A stretch of 64,000 nucleotides of DNA from Nocardia sp. NBC_01730 (GTDB taxonomy: Bacteria > Actinomycetota > Actinomycetes > Mycobacteriales > Mycobacteriaceae), in contig NZ_CP109162.1 in assembly GCF_035920445.1 (NCBI RefSeq), positions 1,736,001 to 1,800,000 of the forward strand, written 5' to 3'. Shown here one piece after another: positions 36,343 through 45,050 of this stretch. The notes below the pieces were generated by a model. That model was not told where the DNA came from, made no database searches, and worked only from the letters and a program-made list of their open reading frames with translations. A program made the position numbers and the translations under genes. The number at the start of each line of letters is the position of its first letter. The first letter of the stretch is position 1.

Positions 36343-37833
36343 CTACCCGGCATCTCGGTCACCGTGCCCGGACTCAGTCGGGTCGCGACGATCTGGTCGA
36401 AGCTCGGCCTGCGGCACGATCATCGACTTCAGGTCCGGCAGGTTGCCGATCCGCTGGGTCGTGGGCCGTCCCGGCGCGTCGGTCTGGGGTGAGCCGGTCT
36501 CCCGCAGTCGAGCTCGCACCGCCGCAGGTGTCTTGCGTCCGGCCGCGGCCCCGGTCATGCCCTGGTAGCTCGCGACGGCGCCAACCACGATCGGCGACGC
36601 GCTCGAGGTGCCGCTGAACACGTCTGTGTACCACAGGTCCTCGTCGGAACCACCTTGCAGATCGCCATACCCAGTGGTGGTGACCTCCAGCCCCCAGCCC
36701 TGCACATCGACACGCTGTCCGTAATTGGAGAACGCGAGCCGGGAACGGGCGGGGCCGTGATCGTTCCCGTGGAACCCGGGCGGTGGTGCGCCCGCGCCGA
36801 CGATGATCGCCCCGGAATCGGCCGCACCGCCCCGGAACGGGTTGCGCCATGTCTCCGGGAACTCCGCGGGGCGCGTGTCATATAGTGCGGCGTCGAGGTC
36901 TTCCCCGCCGTTGCCGCCGGCCTCCACCACGATTACGCCCTTGCCGATCGCATAGCGGATAGCCGCCCAGTCGTCGGGCCACCATTCAATCGCGATGTAG
37001 CCGCGCTGGTCCGGCCTGCCCGCGTAGTCGAATCGCGGTCCGGGACGGTGCAATTCGAGCAGGATCACGTCGCCGGCGCCCACCGCGTCCGCCGCTGAAC
37101 GGATCGTCGCCGCCGACCCCGACCCGAAGACCGATACCGCCCTGATATACGCCTCTGGTGTGATGCCGGTGATCCCGTAGGGGTTCACGTCACCACTGAT
37201 CTCGCCTGCGACGGCGGTGCCGTGGTCACGCCAGCCCTGATCCGGTGACGGATTGCCTCCGATCACCCCGCCCTGATTGTTGTGCAGGTCTTCGTGGGTG
37301 AACCGCCACGCACCCTCGACATCTACCACGCGCACGCCTTCGCCGCGCCCACCGGGAACCGTCCAGGCCCATCGTGCGTCGATCCCCTGCGGGGCGGCGT
37401 CCAGATACCCTTGGCGCTCTTCGATATTCGGAGTCACAGGCGGTGCGTCAGCGGCAGGCGCCGCGACGCGCACGACACCTCCCGGCGCGATCGGCGGTTC
37501 AGCGGGCGGCTTCACATAGGCCGCCTCCACGGCGTCGTCCGCACGCAATCGCTCGACGACGCTGTCGAGATCATCGGTGACGCCGCGGACGAAGAAGTAG
37601 TTCAGGTACTCCGCGCCGGCATCCGCGTGCGAGGTGCCAGCGAGCCTGCTCTGCAACCGGTTGGCCGGTCCGAAGATTCGAACCAAGTCGGCGCCCGCCG
37701 GAAGCAAATCGTCGACTCGCGACTGTCCGTCGCGGTTCTCGCTGAGGGCAGTCGGTGTGATCGCGGAATCGGTGCCGTGGGTGACCACGATCAGCTCGGC
37801 GGGCGATCGGAACTCTCGATGCTGGGCTGCCAT
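36343..37833 (-). CDS. S8 family subtilisin-like peptidase
   Basis: The product has 496 residues. The triad is visible: Asp171 in VRVVDVEGAW, His204 in WRDHGTAVAG and Ser410 in VFSGTSSASP; the oxyanion Asn is in EAGGNGG (about 308). Before it lies a 150-residue N-terminal part that includes LNYFFVRGVTDDLDSVVERL, resembling a propeptide. No signal peptide or membrane anchor is present, unusual for a subtilase, so it may act inside the cell or leave by another route. The upstream HdeD-like gene is on the same strand about 54 bp away. Confidence 0.88.
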   Translation of the reverse strand: MAAQHREFRSPAELIVVTHGTDSAITPTALSENRDGQSRVDDLLPAGADLVRIFGPANRLQSRLAGTSHADAGAEYLNYFFVRGVTDDLDSVVERLRADDAVEAAYVKPPAEPPIAPGGVVRVAAPAADAPPVTPNIEERQGYLDAAPQGIDARWAWTVPGGRGEGVRVVDVEGAWRFTHEDLHNNQGGVIGGNPSPDQGWRDHGTAVAGEISGDVNPYGITGITPEAYIRAVSVFGSGSAATIRSAADAVGAGDVILLELHRPGPRFDYAGRPDQRGYIAIEWWPDDWAAIRYAIGKGVIVVEAGGNGGEDLDAALYDTRPAEFPETWRNPFRGGAADSGAIIVGAGAPPPGFHGNDHGPARSRLAFSNYGQRVDVQGWGLEVTTTGYGDLQGGSDEDLWYTDVFSGTSSASPIVVGAVASYQGMTGAAAGRKTPAAVRARLRETGSPQTDAPGRPTTQRIGNLPDLKSMIVPQAELRPDRRDPTESGHGDRDAG

Positions 37834-37887
37834 GGTGAACAGTCAACCTGGTGTGCGGGCCCGTCGCCACCGCAATCGTTGGCGCGG

Positions 37888-38484
37888 TTACGGATTCAAC
37901 CGTGTGTTCGGAGCGAGCGCGGGAAACGCGACCGCGCCGTGGCGGACGACTGCGACGCCGAGCACCTCCGTCGACCCGATCGCGATCAAGCACAGCCCAA
38001 TCACCCAGCCGAGCGCGTCCAGCGAGTCGGATGGCAGGACGCCGATGGTCACACCCAGCGCCATGGTGGCGAGGCCGACCACCTCCTGTCGTCCCCCGCC
38101 GCGCAGGTCCTCGACCCACACCGCCACAGTGGCATGGCAGGTGCCGCGAATCGCCCACGCCGAACCGATCCACAACGACAGCAGCTGCGTCGAGTTGCCG
38201 CCCGCGAAGCACAGCGCGGCCAGCGCGGCCGACAGCACGCCGCTGACGAACACCAGCACGCGCAGCGCTGTGGCGAAGCGAGCGCCGAATGTCACAATCA
38301 GTTGGAGCACTCCGTGGAGCAGCAGATAAGCGCCGCACAACATTTCCGCCGTCGGCAGCGACTTGTGTGGCCACACTGCCAAGGCCACACCCATGATCAT
38401 AGAGCAGGCACCGGCCACCAGTACCATCTGCCGGGCGCCGCCGGCCAGTGGTTCCGTACGCCCTTCGATCTCGGTTTCGGGCAT
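37888..38484 (-). CDS. HdeD family (DUF308) membrane protein
   Basis: The product has 198 residues. After a short acidic leader there are six membrane helices in three similar hairpins (VLVAGACSMIMGVALAVWP; LLLHGVLQLIVTFGARF; WVIGLCLIAIGSTEVLG). This is the HdeD/DUF308 pattern. E. coli HdeD is an acid-stress protein; in actinobacteria the family is not characterised. The gene is complete and upstream of the S8 peptidase on the same strand. Confidence 0.82.
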   Translation of the reverse strand: MPETEIEGRTEPLAGGARQMVLVAGACSMIMGVALAVWPHKSLPTAEMLCGAYLLLHGVLQLIVTFGARFATALRVLVFVSGVLSAALAALCFAGGNSTQLLSLWIGSAWAIRGTCHATVAVWVEDLRGGGRQEVVGLATMALGVTIGVLPSDSLDALGWVIGLCLIAIGSTEVLGVAVVRHGAVAFPALAPNTRLNP

Positions 38485-38585
38485 AGCAACATGATATGAC
38501 GACTTCTGTTCGCAGGATGTTTGCTTGCACTACGCAACGCCGAAGCGAATGCTCGAGATTCGAGTCACCCAGGCCTGCGGGTCGA

Positions 38586-39236
38586 TCAGCGTTCTCTTGG
38601 TCTCTCGGCGAAGGACAAGAACACACTGCGGACGGCGATTCCCCCGGCAGTCCGCCACGGGGCCGGAACATGGCCGGAACCACATGCTTCGGCGGGTGCG
38701 CCGGTAGCGTTCAGGAGGCGACGGACGCGCACGACTCGCTGTCCGACCGGAATGTCGGTGTAGGACAATACTTCCTGCGCTGGGCCGAATTCGCTCGTGG
38801 AGACGAGAGTTTCGGCAGCACGGACCACCACGGAAGGGTCCGGGGTGCCGCTTTCGCTCTGCGCCTGCGGCTTCGTCCGCCCAGCGAGTACTGCGACGAT
38901 CTGAGCCACCGCGACCGGATCGCGGACAGCATCGTAAATCCATCGCTTGCCGAGGACACCGTGCATCGCGGTCCCCACAAGCTCCTCGTCGGCACCCGCC
39001 AGCGGTGACCCGCGATAAGTCAGCGGCCCATGGTAGGTGCGCGCCTGCTCGCCCGCATGGTCGGTGGCCACCATGAATTCGATCCCGACCTCGCCATCGG
39101 GATCATCCAGGCGGAACCCACCGGCTTTCCGCAGTTCGCGCTCGCCGTCACCGCGATACCATGCGCGAGTGGGCAACCAAGAACTCAGCAGCGCCAACTT
39201 CGTTGGAACCATCGTGGTTCGGTAGAGGACAGGCAT
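38586..39236 (-). CDS. maltokinase N-terminal cap-like domain protein
   Basis: The product has 216 residues, beginning MPVLYRTTMVPTKLALLSSW. Then come LPTRAWYRGDGERELRKAGG, FRLDDPDGEVGIEFM and LTYRGSPLAGADEELVGTAM, HGVLGKRWIYDAVRDPVAV, the signature of the cap domain found before actinobacterial maltokinases. The kinase domain itself is absent; stand-alone proteins of this kind are common and often mis-named as glucan enzymes. No catalytic function can be assigned. Confidence 0.82.
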   Translation of the reverse strand: MPVLYRTTMVPTKLALLSSWLPTRAWYRGDGERELRKAGGFRLDDPDGEVGIEFMVATDHAGEQARTYHGPLTYRGSPLAGADEELVGTAMHGVLGKRWIYDAVRDPVAVAQIVAVLAGRTKPQAQSESGTPDPSVVVRAAETLVSTSEFGPAQEVLSYTDIPVGQRVVRVRRLLNATGAPAEACGSGHVPAPWRTAGGIAVRSVFLSFAERPRER

Positions 39237-39689
39237 ACCCGAGCCTCCTCCACGCCGCCGTCACACTGAAGTGTAATCAGGCTTCCGACCAGCCCATCCT
39301 TCACGTATCCGCCCTGGTTCAGCCGACCGGTGCCGGACCAGAATCTGTTGGGATCATGTAGCCTTTCGACACTGCGGCATGATTCGTCGGCGGTGGCAGT
39401 TCTTCTGCGGGGATCAGCCGCTCGGAACCGGTGCTCGACCTCGAGTCGGGTTGAGATATCAGGATCGTTCCAATGATGAGCATCGAAGCGATTCTGCCGT
39501 CGATCGAAGTTCAGCGTCACGAATGCATTTCGCCGGCGGCCGACGAGGACGTGGGCCTGGACAGCGTGTGACTCGGGGATCATCTGGCCACGGGAATGCC
39601 CACGTTGGACGGCACGATCGGGCTGGCGACCGCAGCAGCGGTCACTGAAACGGGTGCGGATCGGGTTCGGTGTGTTCGTTCACAGCCCG
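39237..39689. other. 453-bp gap
   Basis: Neither strand shows a recognisable gene or repeat between the cap-domain gene and the coiled-coil gene. Confidence 0.4.
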
Positions 39690-40811
39690 TCACGCCTCGA
39701 CGCGGGCACCGAGATCGGTGGCGGGTGGTTTGCGGCGGGCTTCGGCGAGGAGTTCGTCGAGTTGCGCTTCCGCGCGTTCAGCGCGGGCCAGGGTTTGGGC
39801 GCGGGCTTCGTCGAGCGCCTCGATACGGTGGGCCGCCTCCGCGCGGAGCTTGTCGACGGCCGCCGCGGCGTCCGAACGGGCGAGCGCGAGGTCGGCGGCG
39901 GCGCATCGGCGGGCTTCGGTGAGCTCGGCACGGGTGGCGTCGAGTTCGGCACGGACCCTGCGCCACTCGTCGCGGGCCTCGTTCGCGGCTTCGACTCGTT
40001 CAGCAGCGGCATGTTCGGCGCGGTCGGTCGCGCGTTCTGCCTCGGCAGCACGCTGGACAGCGAAGTCACGTTCAGACCTGGCGGCCGAGACCTGTGCGGC
40101 CGCTTCGCGCCGCGCGTGCGCGATTTCGGTTTCGACGCGCCGCTCCACACGCTGGACCTGTTCGGCGGCGTCCTGCTTGATGCGTTCGATCTCTTCGGTG
40201 GACTCGCGACGGACGGTGCGGATTTCGGCGTCGGCGGCGCCGCGCGCGGCGAACACATCGTCGGCCGCCTGTTTGGTGATGCGTTCGACCTCGCGTAGTG
40301 CGTCCTCGCGGGCCGAATTCGCCTCGGCGACCCGCCCTTCCGCCTGTTCGGCGGCGTTTGCCGCGTCGTGGGCCGCGGACTCGGCGAGGGCTCTGGCTTC
40401 GTCCGCCTCCCTGCGCGCCTGCTCGGCCGCGACGGAGGCGACCTCTGCCTCGGCGATGCGCCGCGCCGCGTCCGCCTGCACCGCCTGTACCTGGGCCTCG
40501 ACGATGGACGGGTCGGCCAGTGTGGACAATTCGGCGACGGCAGCGTTCAACGTGGTCGTCAGCTGATCAGCGAGTCCGCGGAACCGGGTGAGCAGTTCAT
40601 CGGCGCGCAATCGCGCGGCCGGCACCGGCCCTTGCTGCGTCACAGTGACGGAAGCGGCGGGCACCTCCAATTCCTGTTGTTGCCGTTGACGTTCCCGCCA
40701 GGCGCGCCATCGCGTGTGATCCGGATGGTCGCAGTACTCCGACGGCCGACCAGGCCCGCCGCCGCGTGTGATGGGACGAGCGCAGCCCGGATAGTTGCAT
40801 ACATTGGACAC
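39690..40811 (-). CDS. KfrA-like long coiled-coil protein with N-terminal Cys/His motif
   Basis: The product has 373 residues. The N-terminus MSNVCNYPGCARPITRGGG plus SEYCDHPDHTRWRAW forms a probable zinc-binding motif. From about residue 75 to the end there is an almost unbroken Ala/Glu/Arg-rich coiled coil (for example AEAEVASVAAEQARREADEA). KfrA proteins, which bind DNA and stabilise plasmids, have this overall shape, and similar genes occur on actinobacterial plasmids and islands. The family link is by architecture only. The AT-rich upstream region holds an inverted repeat. Confidence 0.75.
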   Translation of the reverse strand: MSNVCNYPGCARPITRGGGPGRPSEYCDHPDHTRWRAWRERQRQQQELEVPAASVTVTQQGPVPAARLRADELLTRFRGLADQLTTTLNAAVAELSTLADPSIVEAQVQAVQADAARRIAEAEVASVAAEQARREADEARALAESAAHDAANAAEQAEGRVAEANSAREDALREVERITKQAADDVFAARGAADAEIRTVRRESTEEIERIKQDAAEQVQRVERRVETEIAHARREAAAQVSAARSERDFAVQRAAEAERATDRAEHAAAERVEAANEARDEWRRVRAELDATRAELTEARRCAAADLALARSDAAAAVDKLRAEAAHRIEALDEARAQTLARAERAEAQLDELLAEARRKPPATDLGARVEA

Positions 40812-41046
40812 CTGGAAATCGTAGCGTTTGCTTTGTCGAATATGAATTATTGATATGAAACGAAATACCTTGTGGCTATTCCTGTCTCAATTTATCTGGC
40901 CAATATCAGGTTCGCTGAACTGGGGTTTGGCCAGATCTATCGAGAAGGCAAGCGCCATCTGATCTCATCAGATCTGGCTAGTGAGGAACTCGATTGTGGC
41001 TGCGAGGGCGGGGAGGATCGGTACAGGATCCTCCGGTAAGCGGGCT
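40812..41046. other. AT-rich region upstream of the coiled-coil gene
   Basis: Much more AT-rich than its surroundings, especially 40815-40920. It holds an inverted repeat, GCCAGATCT (40930-40938) and AGATCTGGC (40970-40978), with a further smaller palindrome GATCTCATCAGATC between them. It could be an operator or partition-like site for the KfrA-like gene; this is inference. Confidence 0.45.
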
Positions 41047-41049
41047 GGC

Positions 41050-41651
41050 TTGTTGAGGGTGTGATCTTTGATCTGCCGCTGGGCGCGATCGCCCGGCACA
41101 GGGTCAACCTGGAACGCATCCGGGCGCACTGGCCGGACATGCCGCGGGTGGCCGGGGCGCTATTGGCCAACAGGGTGCGCTCCTACGACCTGATCCGGAT
41201 GCTCGCCCGGAACACGCACCCCCCGCCGGGGCAGGCGTTCGCCGAGTGCGGCCACATCGCCGAGACCCTGCACCTGCTGGCGATGGTCGACCCGATCGAT
41301 ACGGCTACCGGCGCACCGTACACCGCCGGCTCACCGTCCAGGAGTCCCGCCACCGCTCAGACTGCAAGAATCTTCCACGGGCAGCGCGGCGAACAGCACC
41401 ACTCCTACCCTGAGGGCCAGGAGGACGCGCTCGGTCTGGTCTCAACGCCGTGGTGCTGTGGAACACCGGCTACATAGACGCCGCCGTCGACCGGCTGCGC
41501 ACCGACAGGAACCCGGTCCGCAATGAGGACGTTGCCCGGCTGTCCCCGCTGAGCGCACACCCACATCAACATCCTCGGCCGCTATGCCTTCAGCCCGCGT
41601 ACCGACCGGGCGCTACGCCCACTGCGTGACCCGGACACCGTCGACGAGTAG
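41050..41651 (+). mobile_element. Tn3-family transposase, C-terminal remnant
   Basis: Pieces in changing frames read LGAIARHRVNLERIRAHWPD, MPRVAGALLANRVRSYDLIR, HIAETLHLLAMVDPID, then LNAVVLWNTGYIDAAVDRLR, NEDVARLSPLS, and HINILGRYAFSPRTDRALRP with a final RDPDTVDE and stop at about 41651. This is the last 190 residues of Tn3-type TnpA. At least three frame changes make it inactive. No 38-bp terminal repeat or resolvase gene was found. Confidence 0.75.
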
Positions 41652-41713
41652 CCGACGACGCCCGGTCGCCGCCTGGACCGTTGCCGGCCGGTCGGCGCTC
41701 AACGCGGAGGAGC

Positions 41714-42520
41714 TTAGCTCGGCGGGGCGTCCTTGACGAAGATGATCCCGTCGGCGCCGGCCACGTGGGCCGGGTCCAGCGGGGAGTAGCCGAACCAAGG
41801 GGACACGCGGGGAGCGGGCGTCACGTCGCGGAGGATAGCGGCCAGTCGGCGGGCGTCGACGACGTATCGGTACTCCGGGAGCGCGTACAGGAGTCCTTCG
41901 ACGGTGTCCGGGGGTGGGATCTCCACACCGTGGTGGCGGATCGTGCCGAGGGCCGTGGCGATGAAGGCGTACTCCTCGCCCAGCCTGGGGGCTGACGATC
42001 GCCCCGGCGCTCCACCATTCCACCGGCAGGTCGCCCATCTGCAGGGAAGCAGGTCGGCGTCGACCCAGGCGGTGAGGTAAGTGTGGAGTGCGGCCAGGGA
42101 CTCCCGGGGGCTCGCGGCGCCGGTGATCTCCAGCGGGCCGTCGAAACCGGCGAAGCGCATTTGCTGTGACACGGGCCGGCCGTGGTTGTACGCGCGCATC
42201 CAACGCACGAGCTCGCGGTTGGCCGCGAAGGCGCCCCACTCATGGCTGAAGCCGCGCTCCATGACGTCGTCGAGATCGCCCGTGCCCGAGGTGACATAGT
42301 CGTCCACGACCAGGCCCATCATGCAGTCGCTCTCGATCGCGATGGTCCGGTAGCCCTCCTGCTCGACGAGTTGCCGGAACAGATCGTTTCGCAGCTCGAG
42401 CAGAACATCCTCGCCGTGGGTGGGCTCACCCAGGGCGAGCAGCCGCGGCCTTGCCGGGAGCAACCCCATGACGGTCGCAGCGTCGACGACATGTGCGGCG
42501 TCTTTGATAGAAGCAGTCAT
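41714..42520 (-). pseudogene. erythromycin esterase family protein with internal deletion
   Basis: The N-terminal part is good: LLALGEPTHGEDVLLELRND, YRTIAIESDCMMGLVVDDYV and MERGFSHEWGAFAANRELVR. After residue about 150 the sequence jumps to a stretch read in the wrong frame (correct sense would be MGDLPVEWWSAGAIVS) and returns to LGEEYAFIATALGTIRHHG. About 120 residues carrying the second His-containing motif are missing, but the frame stays open for 268 codons. It is probably inactive. A complete relative is fused to a PRTase at 9056-11071. Confidence 0.7.
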
Positions 42521-42688
42521 TCCCTCAACGGTATCGTTGAACCATCAATTGAAACTTATGCGCGATATCCTCAGGACAGTGAGGAGAAACATTCAAGATA
42601 GTGGACTGCTCAGGCCGATCGACCCGGCGCGTGGGCACGGCCTGTCCACGCAGGAGGCGGCCGGGATCTGGATGGTAGGAATGGGAGC

Positions 42689-43204
42689 GTGCCGATTCTT
42701 CCGAAAGAGCGTGATCCTCGGCTGATCACCATCCGTCGCGGGGGCACTCTGACGGATGAGCACCACCGACTGTTGGCTGACTGGGCCCTCTTGTGCGCCG
42801 AGCACGTGCTGCATCTGTTCGAGCATCATCAACCAGGTGACAGCCGGCCCCGCGACGCTATGGATATCGGTCGAGCCTGGATCCGCGGTGAGGTGCGTAT
42901 GGGTGACGCACACCGAGCCGCTTTCCAGGCGAATGCCGCGGCGCGCGGGATGCCCGATCCAGCGAAGTTCGCCGCACTGTCGGCGGGCCAGGCGGTTGCG
43001 GTGGCTCACGTCGCCGCCCATGAGCTGGGCGCTGCGGCGTACGCCATCAGGGCAGCCGGCGCATGCGTCGCAGCCGACGACGCTGCGCAAGCTCAGGCCA
43101 AGGAACGGGAGTGGCAGCGGCTGCACCTCCCTGCCGCTATCCATGAACTCGTTCTCGACGATCAACAACGTCGGAGCGCCATCTGCTGGCACGTCTTCGA
43201 CTGA
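42689..43204 (+). CDS. Imm-5-like putative immunity protein
   Basis: The product has 171 residues with a GTG start. Landmarks are DPRLITIRRGGTLTDEHHRL, LADWALLCAEHVLHLFEHHQ, VAHVAAHELGAAAYAIRAAG and the end LVLDDQQRRSAICWHVFD. This helical family is annotated as putative immunity protein in many actinobacteria; its cognate toxin is usually not adjacent, and none is seen here. It appears intact. The following 100 bp (IYPLLREITIDYETHMTTVR in frame with another reading) may be a scrap of another gene. Confidence 0.78.
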   Translation: MPILPKERDPRLITIRRGGTLTDEHHRLLADWALLCAEHVLHLFEHHQPGDSRPRDAMDIGRAWIRGEVRMGDAHRAAFQANAAARGMPDPAKFAALSAGQAVAVAHVAAHELGAAAYAIRAAGACVAADDAAQAQAKEREWQRLHLPAAIHELVLDDQQRRSAICWHVFD

Positions 43205-43419
43205 GCTGAAGCCTGTCATTTATCCGCTTCTGCGGGAGATCACGATCGACTACGAGACCCACATGACCACCGTCCGAGCGGAGGCCGCCGCAGCCCTGTC
43301 GCGAGACGAAGCCGCATAAAGGAACCCTCCACACTTCGAGGGGATTGACAGTAGCGCGCTTTCTTCGCGACGACGTTGTCCATCGCCTGGTTGATCTGTT
43401 CGGGGCGGATCAGTTCGAT

Positions 43420-43802
43420 CGGCGAGGCAGACCAGGCCGAATCCGACGAGTTGGGCGTTGACGCCGAGCCTGACCGCGAGGATAGGGTTCGAGCTACGAG
43501 CGGCGTATTCGACGGCGATGCGCTGAGATCCGCTGAACTGCAGCGCCCACAGGCTGGTCGCCACCATCAGCGCGGACGATCATGACGCCGGTGTCGTGGG
43601 CCTCGTCGATGGCGGTGCCGGTCACCAGCACGACCTGGCCGAGGGTGATGATGAAGAACAACCCCATGCGTTCGAGCATGTGATCGGCGTCGAACGCCAA
43701 CTGCTCCGAATCCAGCGAGCGCCCGGGTACCAGGTGCGCCGTCCATGTTCCGGCGGTCTCGAGCAGCGCGGCGGCGGCCCACCACAGCAGCCGCGTGTCG
43801 GG
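43420..43802 (-). pseudogene. LtrA-like membrane protein remnant
   Basis: The minus strand reads LLWWAAAALLETAGTWTAHL, DADHMLERMGLFFIITLGQV and VTGTAIDEAHDTGVMIV. The ERxGLFxIIxLG segment is the hallmark of low-temperature-requirement A family proteins. Downstream pieces in another frame (VATSLWALQFSGSQRIAVEY) continue the helix pattern, then change to a reading like the end of a zinc-type dehydrogenase (PEQINQAMDNVVAKKARY). Ends are lost at the junction near 43803. Confidence 0.55.
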
Positions 43803-44240
43803 TAGAGCGAGGTCTACGACACCCCCGACAATCGTGACAACCTCGCCCTCTACACATTCCTCGACCACCGCGCGCGGACCTTCTTCAGCGACTGGCACAC
43901 CATGGCCGACATCTGCGTATCGGTCCTGCGCACCAACGCCGGCCGCGACCCACTCAACAAGGGCATCCACGACCTGGTCGGCGAACTATCCACCCGCTCA
44001 GAGGAATTCCGCCATCGCTGGGCCGCCCACAACGTACGCCACCACGGCACCAAACACTTCCACCACCGCCTTGTCGGAGACATCACCCTCGCCTACGAGG
44101 GCATGCAACTCGTCGCCGACCCCAACCTCACTTTCACCGTCTACACCGCCGAACCCGACTCCCCCTCCCACGACGCCCTCCGACTGCTCGCCACGCTCAC
44201 CTGCGCATCCGATTCCGACACCCACCCTCGCGAAGGGCTC
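43803..44240 (+). pseudogene. XRE regulator ligand domain (MmyB-type), N-terminally truncated
   Basis: A plus-strand frame without its own start reads EVYDTPDNRDNLALYTFLDH, TFFSDWHTMADICVSVLRTN, EEFRHRWAAHNVRHHGTKHF and LAYEGMQLVADPNLTFTVYT. This is the PAS-like MmyB domain of actinobacterial XRE regulators, with its typical RWAxHxV motif. The helix-turn-helix half is absent because the fragment begins at the junction with the antisense LtrA remnant. An ATG at 43902 would give only a partial domain. Confidence 0.65.
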
Positions 44241-44289
44241 GTCTCCGAGATCACCACTCCCACCGTGCCGATCGCTGACCAGCCCCTGG

Positions 44290-44440
44290 CCAACGCGGGA
44301 TGTCGAAGCAGCGCCTTAGCCGATCCGAAGCTGTGCCGTCCCGTCGACAGATTCGCCACCAACCGATTGAACGTTGCCTTCGACGGCGGTTGCGCCGTAG
44401 CGGCCTCCCGAGATCTTCGCGACGCGGCGGCGTAGCCGTT
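44290..44440 (-). mobile_element. DDE transposase/integrase, short N-terminal-region remnant
   Basis: The minus strand reads PPSKATFNRLVANLSTGRHS followed by FGSAK, which resembles the segment just before the catalytic domain in Mu/TnsB-like actinobacterial transposases (usually ATFxRLVxxLSxGRHxFGSA). It is only about 50 residues long. A large perfect palindrome (44504-44542) lies 60 bp upstream on the same strand. Confidence 0.4.
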
Positions 44441-44503
44441 CCCGGGTGCCAGTCGAACGTTTTGTCTCCCCCGCCAGGGTGGGCCGGAAGGAACAAACCT
44501 CCG

Positions 44504-44542
44504 TTCTGACCGCCGATAAGTGAACATTATCGGCGGTCAGAA
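44504..44542. repeat. perfect 16-bp inverted repeat with 7-bp spacer
   Basis: Arms TTCTGACCGCCGATAA and TTATCGGCGGTCAGAA are exact complements around GTGAACA. Such a long perfect palindrome is far beyond chance. It lies between transposase fragments and could be a transposon end pair, a recombinase site or an operator. Confidence 0.9.
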
Positions 44543-44573
44543 TTGGACAGACCCTCGAAACCTTCAACATCTT

Positions 44574-44604
44574 TTTCGTTTGCGTTTGATTGAAGCAAAC
44601 GAAA
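44574..44604. repeat. perfect 10-bp inverted repeat (AT-rich), terminator-like
   Basis: Arms TTTCGTTTGC and GCAAACGAAA flank an 11-base loop, with T-runs on the left and A-runs on the right. The hairpin could terminate transcription on either strand. It is only 31 bp from the 39-bp palindrome. Confidence 0.8.
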
Positions 44605-44754
44605 CAAAACTGCTACGGAACCGCTTGAAAACTAGAGCCCCCTGGACGCCCGTACCAGAGTGGAGGATCCCGCCGGATTTGTCGGCCGAAGTCTGCCGGC
44701 GCGCCGTGTCCCGGCTCAGTGAGACATCGGTGGACCGCTCTGGTCGCGACCGAT

Positions 44755-44975
44755 ACCGCACCGTTGGCCAGTCGCCGGAATCTGTTGGCGGAGTTGAAGT
44801 CCGACCCGGGCTAGGTCAGCTCGGAGACTCTGTTGCGGGAGGTGGGACAAGCTGTCGGCGGTTCGGGCGCTGCGGCTGCCGCCGGATCTGTTCGCCGATG
44901 CCGATGAGAAGCTGGTCGACGATCACCGACGCTCTGGTGGATCTGCTGATCGAATTACCAGGCTTCGACGAACTC
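44755..44975 (+). mobile_element. Tn3-family transposase, internal remnant
   Basis: Changing frames read LASRRNLLAELKSDPG, SETLLREVG, LSAVRALRLPPDLFADADEK and ITDALVDLLI, segments found in order in the middle of Tn3-type TnpA. A stop and two frame changes are present, and the last piece is brought close by a deletion. It lies on the same strand as the C-terminal remnant at 41050 but upside down in order, so it is from another copy or a rearranged one. Confidence 0.55.
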
Positions 44976-45050
44976 GACCGAACGGGTCCGAGGGGTCCCT
45001 GGTCGGCTGCGCGGACAGGCTGGGTGCCTGCCCGCGCGACCTCCGGGGGA

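Noticed and set aside
42573..42725. Plus-strand frame before the immunity-like gene
   Set aside because: No recognisable protein sense and it overlaps the likely control region.
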